A stretch of 64,000 nucleotides of DNA, taken from Azolla caroliniana. Its lineage: Eukaryota; Polypodiophyta. Below the pieces are notes generated by a model that was given only the letters and a program-made list of their open reading frames with translations, was not told where the DNA came from and did not search any database. Shown piece by piece: positions 1 to 10,686 of this stretch (its first letter is position 1; the number at the start of each line of letters is the position of its first letter). The translations under genes and the position numbers were made by a program. The stretch is from assembly GCA_043228905.1 (NCBI GenBank), contig JBHGNT010000018.1, positions 2,356,001-2,420,000 of the forward strand, given 5' to 3'.

Positions 1-574
1 AGAGAAGTAAGATAGTAATCTCGTGAATCCCACGAGTTTAGTGTATTTTAAAACAATATTTAGATTATAAGAGTAATTTAGATGGCAAAATTCGTGAATC
101 CCACGAATATATTAGATTGATCAATTCTTCTATATTAATCAACACCCTTATACATATTTCTCTCCTCCTTATATAAAGATGGAAGAGGCTAAGCATGGCT
201 TCATGCTTTTTCACCTAAAGTGCCCATGCATACTAAATGTGCATGTGATGCTTTGTCATTTCCTAAATATAGGGCTCATGCACACTAGATGTGCATGAGT
301 CACTTTTAATGTCACGTGTAAATAAAATATTCACACTCTAAAGAATACATGATTTTTACCTTTTAATAAAGGTATGTGTAAATAAAGGTCTTATACGTAT
401 TAAATCTATATTTATAATACTAAAGATAAGTTATTACAATGGTAAAGTTGGGGTTTATCTACGTGGAGGTGCATGGTTCGAATCTTGCCCTATGCACGTG
501 ATAAATTCTTTTGATATATTATTTATTTATTTATATGTATCTAAAATCGGATATATTATTTTATGGTTTTCACG
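1..574. other. AT-rich non-coding left edge
   Basis: No coding frame is recognisable. The stretch contains a repeated 'gtgaatcccacga' phrase (near 23 and 92), a TATA-like string near 172 and short direct repeats around 'gcatgtgatgc'. Around 431-495 there is a tRNA-like fragment with a B-box-like GGTTCGAATCTT but no convincing cloverleaf. It may be flanking DNA or part of an older repeat. The gypsy pol homology starts abruptly near 575. Confidence 0.5.
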
Positions 575-580
575 TAGTGT

Positions 581-1558
581 GTGGAATACACTACGACAGC
601 GTTGCAAGAATGCCAGATTACGTTGCCACTAGGAAGACTCCTACAACTCGTGCCAAGATTCACGGAAGGACTGAAGACGGCCATGACGGCAGGAGAACCA
701 TCACTAGCACCGGTACTCTTCTCGAATCCGGAGGAGGGACCAACGGTGGTGGACACCAGCAGTCCGGTAATCATTGCCATTGTAAAAGGGAAAGAACTCC
801 CCAGCACAGTTATAGACGGAGGCTCTGGGGTGAATGTAATAAGCCTCCGAACGTGTGATGCCCTAGGAATCCACGAGTGGGAGCCGTGTCCGTTCTGGTT
901 GCGGATGGCCGATACAAGCTCAGTGCGGCCGACAGGATTAATACGGAAATTAGAAGTCACCGTCGGCGGTCATACATTTCACATCTCGGCAGTAGTGCTA
1001 CAATTACAGGCACAAGGCGCATACCCGCTATTGCTGGGGCGGGCATGGTTGAAAACGGCACATATCAAACAGAATTGGAGGAAAAATATAATTACCTTCC
1101 GGCGAGGAAAAGCCAAGGTACGGGTACCAACACAGCCAAGGACGAGCACTGGCAAGGAATGTACACCGTTGTATGTGGAATGCGTCAACATGCTAGAAGG
1201 GTTAGCTAACGAAGAAGAAGCTCAGTACTTGCAGGAAAACCCGAAGATCATACCCCTCTTCGAAATTGACATTGCCGAAGCAGTAGCACCATACTTACCG
1301 CAACCGGAAGAGGTTGAAGCAGAACCGGATAAAGACGCAATCCGGGAGTTACGGCAAGCGCAGGAAGCGTTGGAACGGGAAATGGCCGTTTCACAATGCG
1401 TAAAAGCGTCGCAACTGGAAGAGGTGAACCTAGGGACCACGAACGAAGCAAAACCGGTGCACATCGCCAAGGAGATGAAGTTCGAAGACAAAACGGCGAT
1501 GATCACACTTCTCACGGAATTTCGCGATGTGTTCGCCTGGTCATACGAAGACATGTGA
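581..1558 (+). pseudogene. Gypsy A retropepsin-like protease and linker to RT
   Basis: A 325-codon stretch of gag-pol. Around residues 55-145 is an aspartic-protease-like region: a VIDGGSGVNV motif where retropepsins normally have D-S/T-G, and the downstream hydrophobic flap/LLGRAWL segment, matching the conserved 'LLGR-x-W/F-L' that follows the catalytic motif in gypsy proteases. The second motif residue is Gly rather than Ser/Thr, so the enzyme was probably already impaired. Residues 230-325 are a charged linker ending in a DVFAWSYEDM motif typical of Athila/Tat polyproteins. The first codon is GTG and no ATG is present, consistent with a 5'-truncated polyprotein. It ends at a TGA (1556-1558), after which the same frame continues into RT. 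Confidence 0.8.
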
Positions 1559-2452
1559 GGACTCGACCCTCAGTTATACCAACATCAGGTGCACTTGAGC
1601 AAGGACGCAAAACCAATGGCACAAATACAGTACCGGATGAATCCCAATTATGCCGCCAAAGTCAAGGAGGAAATCGACAAACTACTAAGAGTTGGCTTTA
1701 TCCGTCCGGTAATGAAAGCAGTACCGAAGAAGAACAGAAAATTTCGAGTTTGTGTGGACTACCGGAAACTCAATGCAGCTACGGTAACGGATGCGTTTCC
1801 ACTTCCGTTCACAGATGGAGTGTTGGATGTCGTCGCCGGCCATGAGGTCTATAGTTTCCTAGACGGATTCAGCGGGTATAATCAGATCCGGATGCAGCCC
1901 GACGACCAAGAGAAAACGGCTTTCGTCACCGAATGGGGGGTGTTTGTGGCCGTGGTGATGATGTTCAGACTCAAAACGGCACCGGCAACATTTCAACGAA
2001 TCATCATGGAAATCTTTGGTGAATATATTCCGGCTTTTATGCAGGTTTTCCTTGACGATTTCGCCGTCTATAGCCGGGAGGAGGACCATTTTCAGCACCT
2101 CCGCCTTTGTCTTGAAAACTGTAGAGCGTACCAACTAAGCTTGAATCCGACAAAATGTGTATTTGGCGTGTCCAATGGAACTCTATTAGGACATATTGTG
2201 AGCCAAGAAGGTATTGCAGTCGACCCGGACAAAGTGAAAGCCATATTAGAAGCACCGGCGCCGGCAACGGCAAAGGCATTAAGCCAGTTCTTAGGCCAGA
2301 TCTGGTGGCACAGCCGGATGCTCCGATACTTGGCCGACCTGGCTACACCGTTACATGCCGTCGTACATCGGACACCATTCCAGTGGACCAACACCGAGGA
2401 TAGGGCGTATAGGGCCCTCAAGGTACTATTGTCGCAGGCACCGGTAGTGTAG
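1559..2452 (+). pseudogene. Gypsy A reverse transcriptase domain
   Basis: Same frame as the protease, separated only by TGA at 1556. RT landmarks in order: YRMNPNYAAKVKEEIDKLL; VPKKNRKFRVCVDYRKLN; FLDGFSGYNQIRM (catalytic Asp in motif A); FQRIIMEIFGEYIPAFMQ; the polymerase box FLDDFAVYS, which keeps both Asp residues; then the GHIVSQEGIAVDPDKV thumb motif typical of Ty3/gypsy RT. The motif-B region (VVMMFRLKTAPATFQ) deviates from the usual MPFGL-x-N-A-P, suggesting substitutions. It ends at TAG (2450-2452), and RNase H follows in the same frame. It is part of one polyprotein, not an independent gene. Confidence 0.9.
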
Positions 2453-3337
2453 CCTCCGGATTGGAGTAAAGAATTTCACGTGTTCGTGGACGCCTCCGAC
2501 ATCGCAATCGGAAGCGTACTGATGCAGCTTACGGAGCCAAAGTGGTACCGGCCAGTGTACTATGCCAGCCGAAAGCTATCCCAAGCAGAACGGAACTACT
2601 CTACCACGAAACGGGAAGCTCTAGGGATGATCTACAGTGTGACAAAGTTTCGGCATTATTTATTGGGAAGGAAGTTTTCCTTCCATGTAGATCATTCGGC
2701 ACTCCTTTACCTGGTGTCCAAAGCATCACTCACCGGCAAATTGGCCCGGTGGACCTTACTGTTACAGGAATTCGAGTTTGAAATATTCCACCGACCCGGT
2801 ATACAACATGCCGTGGCGGATTACTTAAGCCGATTAGAGTCCGGAGAGACGGGTGACGGAGTAGCGGATGAGTTTCCGGATGCGGAGCTGTTTCGAGTCA
2901 CTACGGAGACGGCAGCAGATGAGACGGTGGCACAGGAAGACAAGTGGCTCACAAATATGCACCAGTTTCTGAGCACAGGACTGCCTCCGGAAGAGATGAA
3001 CCGGGACGAACGGAAATGCCTGGCGGTGCAAAGTCGACATTTCTGCTTACTGCAACACACACTTTACCACAAGGGCGCGGACGGCATATGGAGACGGGCG
3101 GTGCGCAGCGATGAAAAGGAACTGATACTGAGGGAAGCCCACTGCGGAGTTGCCGGAGGTCACTATGCCGGAGATGCGACGGCCAGGAAAATATGGCAAA
3201 GTGGCCTATGGTGGCCAACGACATTAAGAGATGCGGTACGGTACGGAAAAGAATGTGACCTATGCCAGCGAATGGGCCAGCCAACAGAGCAGGCTCGTAT
3301 GCCACACCATCCGGTACTACCACTCGAGCCATTCTAG
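2453..3337 (+). pseudogene. Gypsy A RNase H and integrase zinc-binding domain
   Basis: Same pol frame. The N-terminal part is an RNase H domain: FVDASDIAIGSVL carries the first catalytic Asp, NYSTTKREALGMIY the catalytic Glu and FHVDHSALLYL a further Asp; IFHRPGIQHAVADYLSRL is the conserved C-terminal block. After an acidic linker comes the integrase HHCC zinc-binding region, AHCGVAGGHYAGDATARKI with CDLCQRM. The domain ends in an in-frame TAG (3335-3337) just before the integrase core. Domain content and order are as expected for Ty3/gypsy. Confidence 0.9.
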
Positions 3338-3888
3338 AAGTGGGGGCTGGACTTTGTTGAACCGTTCAAGCCACCGGCAATGAGAACGGGTAAACGGTAC
3401 GTCATCGTCGCGACGGATTACTGCACGAAATGGGTGGAGGCCAAAGCTTTAAGGGACAACACCGCTGCGTCAACGGCGAAATTTCTATACGAGTATATCT
3501 GGTGTCGTTACGGATGCCCAATTGAATTAATAAGCAACCAAGGGGGGCACTTTCTCGGCCAAGTAGTGGAAAGCCTGACAACATTCTATGCCGTTGTCCA
3601 CAAACGGAGCACACCTTACTATCCGCAAGCGAACGGTTTAGCGGAATCAACGAACAAGACGCTCCAGAATATCCTCCGGAAGATCGTCAACGAAAACCGA
3701 ACGGATTGGGATACCAAGCTACATAGCGCGCTTTGGGCATACCGGACGGCATACAAAACGAGCATCCGAACAACACCGTTCCGGTTAGCATTCGGACTAG
3801 AGGCGGTAATGCCGGTGGAATTCCAAGTACCCAGCTTACGGATCCAGCTACGGGAACGGCTGAACGAGAAGGAGTCGGAGGCAATACG
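3338..3888 (+). pseudogene. Gypsy A integrase catalytic core
   Basis: Continues the pol frame after TAG 3335. The first catalytic Asp lies in YVIVATDYCTKWVEA; the second motif reads LISNQGGHFLG, so the expected second catalytic Asp is Asn here; the catalytic Glu is retained in ANGLAESTNKTLQ. LWAYRTAYKTSIRTTPF and GLEAVMPVEFQVPSLR are the usual C-terminal landmarks of plant gypsy integrases. Coding is interrupted at 3889 by a copia solo LTR and resumes at 4567 in the same frame, because the insertion plus duplication is 678 bp, a multiple of three. The lost Asp and the stops make this inactive. Confidence 0.9.
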
Positions 3889-4561
3889 TGACGGGAACTG
3901 TACCCTCCCTCTACGCAACGCTCGGCCACAACCGAGCTTAGGATCATACACAGAAAAACGGGAAATAAATTCACGCAACACAAAGGAAAGAAAGGGTACA
4001 CAGAATGTTTACGTGGAAAACCCAAAGAGGGAAAAACCACGGCAGCCCACAGGCTGCAAACTATCACTATGTTGGAATGTACAAAGCAGTGAGTTCACGG
4101 AGGCAACGACCTCGTACTCACGATCCTCGCCACAGGCGGCGGTTACAACAGAGGCAGCGACCTCTTTCTCTCTCTCTCTCTCTCTGTACACTATTACGTG
4201 CTCTCTCTTCTTCTTGCACCAACAAGAAAATGACAACAACACCTAAAAAGGTTTGCCCTAAGTCATATTTATACTAATATGACTTTTCGGCTATTTACAA
4301 ATATAGCCACGGTGGGCTCTTCAGAAACATATTTACGAATATGTCTCTTCATCCGGAGAGCATTCCTCACCGGGTCTGCGCCATCCGGCTCTCCATAGCC
4401 GGGTACTCCTCATCCGGTTCATACCAGGTCTGCGCCATCCGGCTCTCCGTAGCCGGGTCCTCCTCATCCAGTTCATACCGGGTCTGCATCATCCGGCTCT
4501 CCGTAGTCGGGTCCACCTCATACGGTTTCCCTTCCCATCCAGAGGGACCTGTCTCCCAACA
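3889..4561 (-). mobile_element. Copia solo LTR 1 (673 bp), inside gypsy A integrase
   Basis: On the minus strand it begins TGTTGGGAGACAGG and ends TCCCGTCA, matching the LTRs of the copia element at 23723-28984. Target-site duplication: ATACG at 3884-3888 and ATATG at 4562-4566 (one mismatch). It contains about three 54-bp minisatellite units (about 4365-4530) and the conserved TATA palindrome (4260-4285). No internal copia sequence is present, so it is a solo LTR left by LTR-LTR recombination. Confidence 0.9.
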
Positions 4562-4566
4562 ATATG

Positions 4567-5011
4567 GTTGACAGCGTTGTGTGAACTCGAGGAACAACGA
4601 CTGGCAAGCATCCTGCACTTAGAATTGGAACAACGGCGACAGAAAGCATTTGTCGACCGGCACAGGAAAGGAAACGAAAAAATGTTCGCAATCGGCAAAC
4701 CGGTGTTAGTATTTCAGACCCAGATGGGCAAGATGCCGGGTAAACTACGGTTTAGATGGACCGGACCGTATTGGCTAACACGAGAGTATAATGGGTCCTA
4801 CCAGTTAGGGACACTTGCCGGCGAAGTGCTAGGCAAATGGGTCAACGGATTCCGATTGAAGCCATATAGAGGACCGATGCCTAAGAACCCATTTGAGCAA
4901 AGGACCGACACCAGTGAGGGAAACGGCAACCACCAAGACGGCAGAGACGGCGAGCCGGTAACTGGGGAGAAGGAGGCTGGTAAGGGTCCGAGAGGACCAA
5001 CAGACAAGTAA
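4567..5011 (+). pseudogene. Gypsy A integrase C-terminal domain
   Basis: Continuation of the integrase frame on the far side of the solo LTR. It shows LELEQRRQKAFVDRHRK, then the GPY/F-type module: FAIGKPVLVFQT, GKLRFRWTGPYWL, YQLGTLAGEVLGKWVNGFRLKPY. This C-terminal module binds DNA non-specifically in gypsy integrases. No chromodomain follows, which fits an Athila/Tat-type rather than a chromovirus element. The natural stop is TAA 5009-5011. The homologous stretch in element B is 18160-18500. Confidence 0.88.
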
Positions 5012-5383
5012 CGTCACACTAATAATAATAATAACCAAAAAAAAAAAAAAAACAATCATGCAAAAGCGAGGAATGAATAGATGAAAGAGCGAGGAGCGAA
5101 AAGGTACGTAGTGGGCATTTAAAGCGCCACCACAGGACATAATGCTATTTTAGTACACGACATGCACACACTCGAAAAAGGCGCCAGAATGCACAGACAA
5201 AAACCACTGCGCGTAGAGACCCTTTACTTTTGCGAACCCAGGAGCACAGAAGCACCAAGACGCTGCAAGATCATCAGACGAGAACCTACGCACAGAGAAC
5301 CCCCGCTTTCTGAACTCTCTCTCTCTCAATCTCACTCTCATCACCATCCAACCTCGCCACCACAATCCGACCTCGACACAGAC
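5012..5383 (+). promoter_or_regulatory. Spacer between pol and ORF3 of gypsy A; possible internal promoter
   Basis: A 372-bp non-coding spacer with a poly(A) run (~5037-5051), an AT box ATTTAAA at 5117-5123 about 265 bp before the ORF3 ATG, and a CT-rich leader just before that ATG (about 5310-5360). Element B has a spacer of nearly equal length (18501-18873), with TATTAAAA at 18613-18620 about 260 bp before its ORF3 ATG. The conserved spacing suggests a promoter for a separate ORF3 transcript; this is inference. Confidence 0.4.
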
Positions 5384-8160
5384 ATGGACCCGCAAATGCT
5401 GTCGGAAGCCGCCAAGACATGGCTAAAGCAACACGGGCTCGAGGGCTTCTTGATGATGATGGAAGTACCGCCACACAAAGAAGCCGACAAAGTGATCAAA
5501 GAAATCGATACAGAGGTCATAACGGCAGAGGCGATTCGAGCGTTAACAGGCCTTCCGGAGGGAGGCATACTCACGATTGACAATCCAACCTCGGAGCAAC
5601 TCATCAGGTATTTTGGTGAGTACTCTCTAGCCAGCAAGGGCTACCGGACACAGGGCGGCGGAGATATGTTGTTCCGCGAGATTGCTCGTGTGCTCCACGA
5701 ATACGGCCACGTGTACCCTAGACCCCCTGTCATGCCGCAAAACCGGGCAGGGATGATCATCGCCACCTATGAAGGGATCAAGGTGGATTGGCCGGTATTG
5801 ATCGCAGACGGGTTGTGTGCGGCGATCGAGATTGTCAGAGGCAAAGACGGCAAAGAAGGCTGAGACGGACGGAGGATATGGCACGTCGTAACGGAGTGGC
5901 TCACCTTGCTTGTGCCACCCGTCCAGCCCAAGAAGCGAGGAAGAGTGGCAGACGGCACCCCAAAGACGGCTTCCAAACGACAACAGTTGTTGGCCTCTAA
6001 GGCCACTAAGGGGAAGGCGGCGGATGCAGAACAGGTGGGAAAGGAGAGCGGCAGCCGGAAGCGGCCAACGGATGCGCAGGAGGAACCACCGGCACGGCCC
6101 GTAAAGGTTACACTCCGCCGACCGGTGAATAGAGAAGCGGACCCCTTGGCGGCAAAACTCAATGTCGGGACTCAGGAAGAGGAAATAGAGGAGGAGCCTA
6201 CGGAGCACCTCCGGCGACGGTCGTCGGCAAGGACCGTTGAGGCAGCCGGGAAACGATCGGACCCTCAGACGGAGGGAACACCGGCTCCCCATACTGAGAC
6301 TCCCACGCCAAGGAAGGAACCGGAACCGGTGCACATGGCACCAGAATCAGAAGCCCCGGCACCACCGGCAACACCGGCAAGTCCCATCCCGCCAGAGCCG
6401 GAAAGGTCAATGCAGCCTCCCTCGGCCAGCCAAGAAGAAGCGCAAGGGGAACAAGGACTGCAGGATGGTCCACGGGCAGAAACGGAACTGCAACTCGGCG
6501 CAACCAGGCGGGACTACCCATCTACAAGTGAGCCCATCTGTCAAACCTCCGTGCAAGCACAACAAGGCACCGGTAGCCTATGGCTCCGGTGGATAGGCGA
6601 ACAGATAGCCGGAGCAGTGGGGTATATTGAGGCGGAAGAAAGAGCGCAAAGCGAACGGTTGCTCGTCACAACCGAACAACTAGAGATGGCCCGGTCCAGA
6701 ATCCGGTGCCTTGAAAAAGACTTGGATCAGGTCACGATAGAGATGGCCAAAATGGCCTTAACGACAACACAGATCCAATCACCGGTGACTCCGGTAAGTG
6801 TACAAAATAAAGAAACGGATCGACTTGTACATACCAATAAGACCCCGGCAACGGAAACCATTCCGACGAGAGATGCGGCGCAAGCCCAGGAGCTTGCGGA
6901 ATTGAGAGATGAACTTGCCGCACAGGAAGCACTAAGGAGCCGTGAACGGGAATTGAAGACAGTGGTCGAAGACGAATTAAAGAAGACTGCTGAGAACCTC
7001 CGCCGTGTAGAGGAGAGCCTCCAGAAAGGCCATCAAGCGTACGACCGGCTAAGGGAGGAAAAAGACAAAGTGCTGCAGGAAAAGGACAAGTTGCGGAAGA
7101 CGCGGAAACGGAAATTGAACGGCTAAAGGAAGAGCTCCGCCAACAAAAGGACCGCGAGGACCGGGCCCGTCGACAGATCAACGCACGGCTCAAGCAAAAG
7201 ACAGATGATTTTGAGCACCTGCACCGGGACTACAAACGGCTGGAAACGGAGCATAAGGAACGGATGGCCGAGCTCCAACAGGAAGTTGATCGGGCCGCGA
7301 TGGCGATCGCCGACGAACGTGCGGAAAATACAAGACACTTGGACGAGGTGGAGAAGGTCCGGATGGAGCTCCAGAGGCAGCAGCAGGAAGAAAAAGAGAG
7401 AGCGTCAACAGTATTGCAGAAATTACAAAGCATATATCAAAGGCAATTGACGCATTACAAGGCGCAGGCAGAAGACAACGTCAAAATCATCAAGCAATTG
7501 AAGGAGGAACGGCAAGCGGCGGAAACCAAATCGCAATTGGAAACGGGCCGGATTCAGTCCATCCTCCGGGCATGCCTGAATCAGACAAAACACTTGATTG
7601 ATGAAAGCTCTGTAAGATGGTGGACAAAGTGGGCACAAAACGCGGCGAAACTCCAATTGCTACGGGCAGACGTGGCAAACCGGGGGAAGGAAGGAGATGA
7701 TTGTTATACGTTGACTTCCGAGGACTTCACCGCCATACGGGACGAGCTGGCCGACGACTTCCAAGTCCTGGCGGATGAACAGCTGGCGAAGGTCAGGCAG
7801 CTCGTAGCTCAGCTAGACGATGATAGGCTGGACACTCAAATTCAGTTTGAAAGCTACAAGCGGTCCCGGGTTCGGGAAGAAAAAGCACGGGAAGCGGCAA
7901 CGGTTAACCTTAGTGATGAGGAACCGTCACCGGCTGAGGGCCAGCCCAGAACTAGTCAACCAGAGACCACTACGATGAAGGGAGCAACGACGGAGACGCC
8001 GGTGTCAGAGCAACAAACGGAGGAGCAGCCGCAGCAGCCATCAACGGACCCGTCGCAGCAGACGTCAACAGAGCATCAACAACAACAACAACAACCAATT
8101 CCAGATGAACCATTGGAGACTCTCGAACAAAGCATTCTGGATATTTTGGACGAAGAATAG
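5384..8160 (+). pseudogene. Gypsy A third ORF: globular N-domain plus long coiled coil
   Basis: Located after integrase, in the position env-like ORFs occupy in some plant gypsy elements. ATG at 5384 is the first in-frame start after the CT-rich leader. The frame runs to 7126 with one TGA (5861-5863), then continues to 8160 after one frameshift near 7095; about 925 codons in all. Residues ~1-155 form a compact domain containing TWLKQHGLEGF, LIRYFGEYSLASKGYR and IKVDWPVLIADGL, all shared with element B. A Pro/Glu-rich region follows, then long heptad-like helices rich in Glu, Lys, Arg and Leu (RELKTVVEDELKK, REEKDKVLQEKDKL), then WWTKWAQNAAKLQLLRADV and an acidic end, ILDILDEE. No transmembrane segment, zinc knuckle or enzyme motif is visible. 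Its function is unknown to me; a structural (capsid- or envelope-like) role is speculation. Confidence 0.7.
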
Positions 8161-8207
8161 CAAGGGTTGGTTGTGGATTCGACGTACTGTCCCACGGGCA
8201 TGCCATG

Positions 8208-8641
8208 TGTTACCGGTCGGCAAAGGAGTCCAAAGTGGGAAATGGAGAGTTATTTAAGTAGTAGGAATGTGGTTGTAATTAAGCTATGAGTGTGGACGGA
8301 CAGACCGGAATCGGTATGCCATTCCGGATCCAGACCGATCCCGAACAGGTGCGGATGGCACCGTTTTGTAATACAAACCGGAAACCTATTTAAAGGCCCG
8401 GATACAATGTAATGAATAGCGGTTAATTAATAAAAGCTTAGCGTTGTTATCTCTCTGTGTAATTGCCGTTCTGTCTTAATTGTTATATCTTACGCGTGTG
8501 ATTATGAAAGACGATCATGCTCAGTAACTTAATTAAGTCGGATTAAGCGTTGAGTCTAATCCGGTTGCCGTAACACCCTTTGGTGAAGTGTCTTCCGTAG
8601 ACACCCTGTGTTAGGCCAATGTCCGGCCCTAAGAGTTAACA
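8208..8641 (+). repeat. 3' LTR of gypsy A (434 bp)
   Basis: Starts TGTTACCGGTCGG and ends AAGAGTTAACA, aligned by position and end sequence with the LTRs of element B (TGTTGTC...GGTAACA). It contains a TATA-like CTATTTAAAGG near 8388 and a late AATAAA-like string in TTAATTAATAAAAGC. It is preceded by CCCACGGGCATGCCATG rather than a purine tract, as also seen in B. No 5' partner LTR is in the window. Confidence 0.75.
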
Positions 8642-10457
8642 AAGCTTAAGAGAGATTAGTGAAGTGCTTAGTTAGAGAACACTAATCTCTCTTCTTTGTT
8701 GGTGCTAGACGTCTTACCAAAGAGGGTTAATAAACATATTCATTACTCTTATTGTCCATAAGAGAGAGTGAGGGAGAGTGAGAGAGATATCGCGCTTAAT
8801 AATCAATTAATCATTAAGTGAGTGTGAGGCTCGGAGGTGTCTGACAACCATCTCTATCTGATTCACCATCAAAAGGGCATATGCTGGTGTCGTGAAAATC
8901 CGTTAGTAAGTGCGTGTCAAGAACTACACGCTCCGTTTTTGCAACGCTCGGCCTCGACCGAGCCTAGAATAAAACACAGAAAATAGGGAATGAAACACAA
9001 CACGATAGAGAGAAGAGTACACAGGATGTTTACGTGGAAAACCCAAACTCGGGAAAAACCACGGCCACCCACAGACCGCAAACTATCACTATGTCAGAAT
9101 GTACAATAAGAAAGCACCGAGGCCACGACCTCGAGCTTGCTATCTTCGCCACAGGCGGCGGTTACAATCAGAGGCAACGACCTCTTCCTCTCTCTCACTC
9201 TCTCTGTACACAATTGCGCGCTCTAATCTTGCGCCAACAAGAATGACAACTATAATCATAAGTTTGCCCTAAGTCATATTTATACTAATATGACTTTTCG
9301 GCTATTTACAAATATAGCCACGATGGACTCTCAGAAACATATTTACAAATATGTCTCTTCATCCGGTTCTCACCGGGCCTGCAGCATCCCGCTCTCCGAA
9401 GCCAGGTACTCTTCATCCAGTTCTCACCGGGTCTGCACCATCCGTCTCTCCGTAGCCGAGTACTTGTCATCCCGTTCTCACCGGGTCTGCACCATCCGGC
9501 TCTCCGTAGCCGGGTACTCATCATCCGATTCTCACCGGGTCTGCACCATCTGTCTCTCCGTAGTCGGGTACTCGGCTCATCAGTACTGTTCTTCTCACTT
9601 CCCATCCGGAGGGACCTATTTCCTAACAGTGCGGATCGTGAGGCGAAACCATTGGGGTTCTGAACCGGAAGGATTTAGGGCTTAACGCTTAATGCACTTT
9701 AAGCTTAAAGGTGAGAGATTTCGCTCTAATAAGAGTGAATTGATAGTATAAGAGATCGAATCATAGTTAATTACGTTTATGCATAAGCAAATCTTCGAGT
9801 AGGAGATTATGCGAGATTGAATAATACTTAATTATTCTTATGAGTAAGAAGGTTGAGAGTAAGCAAGCATGAATAACACTTAATTTTACTTATACATAAG
9901 AAAAGTTTAAAGGAAGAGATCATGAGAGAGGAAACATAAATCTTTTCTTCTTCAAATCCCCTCCCCCTTCTTCTTAAAATAAGCTCTTATTTATAGGTTT
10001 AGGATTGCTTGCTTCCGTTTTTTCTTTCTTTTTCCCAAAAGTTTCTCTATATGAGTCAAGTTTTCTTTTTATCACTATTTCTGTTCCGTAACTCAAATTT
10101 GACATGCAAGCTACTCTTAGAAGGCTATTTCTGTTAGCTTTCTTATGCATCTTTCCTTTTCTAATTTGGACATTGGTTGAGGAAATTACGAGCTTTTTAC
10201 TTGACCTTGCTCCTCATATCCACGGCTAGCTTTTCTTTTCCTATCTTTTTCTCTACTTTCGAAAACCGCTTCTAACTTTTTATCCTTTCATTTATTACTA
10301 TAGTTGATTTAACAACATTAGTTTATTTGGACTACTATTTTATTCTCTTTTGAGGGTGGTTTCGCACTATGTGTCGAAAACATCACGACACCGGTCCGAG
10401 CTCCGCAAACCACATCAAGGAGGGTTTAACTCCGTCGATACATAGATCTTACACATC
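8642..10457 (+). repeat. Non-coding block, probable 5' LTR of gypsy C (interrupted)
   Basis: No coding frame. Apart from the solo LTR at 8915-9628, it is a stretch rich in 'cttaat' and 'aagag' phrases and poly-pyrimidine runs (9940-10080). Because the primer-binding site of gypsy C begins at 10462, sequence just upstream should be its 5' LTR. I could not find the left boundary, and no second copy of this LTR is visible, so its extent is uncertain. Confidence 0.4.
8915..9628 (-). mobile_element. Copia solo LTR 2 (714 bp)
   Basis: On the minus strand it begins TGTTAGGAAATAGG and ends GTTCTTGACA. A perfect 5-bp target-site duplication GTGCG flanks it (8910-8914 and 9629-9633). It contains about four 54-bp units (about 9357-9580) and the conserved TATA palindrome at 9271-9296. 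Same family as solo LTRs 1 and 3 and the element at 23723-28984. Confidence 0.95.
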
Positions 10458-10461
10458 TATT

Positions 10462-10479
10462 TGGCACTGCTGCCGGAGA
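10462..10479 (+). other. Primer-binding site of gypsy C
   Basis: TGGCACTGCTGCCGGAGA resembles the TGGCGCCGTTGCCGGGGA site found just inside the 5' LTR of Athila/Tat elements (believed to pair with tRNA-Asp), with four differences. It marks the 5' LTR end at about 10457-10461. Confidence 0.6.
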
Positions 10480-10686
10480 AGCAACCGAAGCTTGAAGCCA
10501 ATTTCGAATGATCCAACACTTGTAGGCAACCCACTTAACGAGGGAGGAAATCAAAAGGAAACCATCGTTTTGTTAATTAAAATTTTCACCATTTCATGTT
10601 TTAATTAAGCTAATTTTTTGTTTTTGTTTACTTTTTCTTAGTTTGCCCCCCTAAATGCCCAGACATTAGCAAGTTAATTTTCTGGT

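Larger units (their letters stand above)
575..8641 (+). mobile_element. Ty3/gypsy element A, 5'-truncated, with extra 3' ORF
   Basis: Order seen: protease, reverse transcriptase, RNase H, integrase (one frame with three stops), a 372-bp spacer, a long coiled-coil ORF, then a 434-bp 3' LTR. No 5' LTR, primer-binding site or gag is present; homology begins inside the protease region near 575. The linker before RT (LLTEFRDVFAWSYEDM) resembles the Athila/Tat clade of plant gypsy elements; that assignment is inference. A copia solo LTR sits inside the integrase region. The element is dead through stops and truncation. Element B at 17237-22868 is a related copy. Confidence 0.85.

Noticed and set aside
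1859-3332. Several minus-strand ORFs over gypsy A pol
   Set aside because: Shadows of the sense pol frame.
4568-5011. Apparent independent 147-codon gene
   Set aside because: It is the C-terminal part of the gypsy A integrase, separated only by the solo LTR.
5627-6334. Minus-strand 235-codon ORF
   Set aside because: Opposite the coiled-coil ORF; its openness comes from the composition of the sense frame. No recognisable motif.
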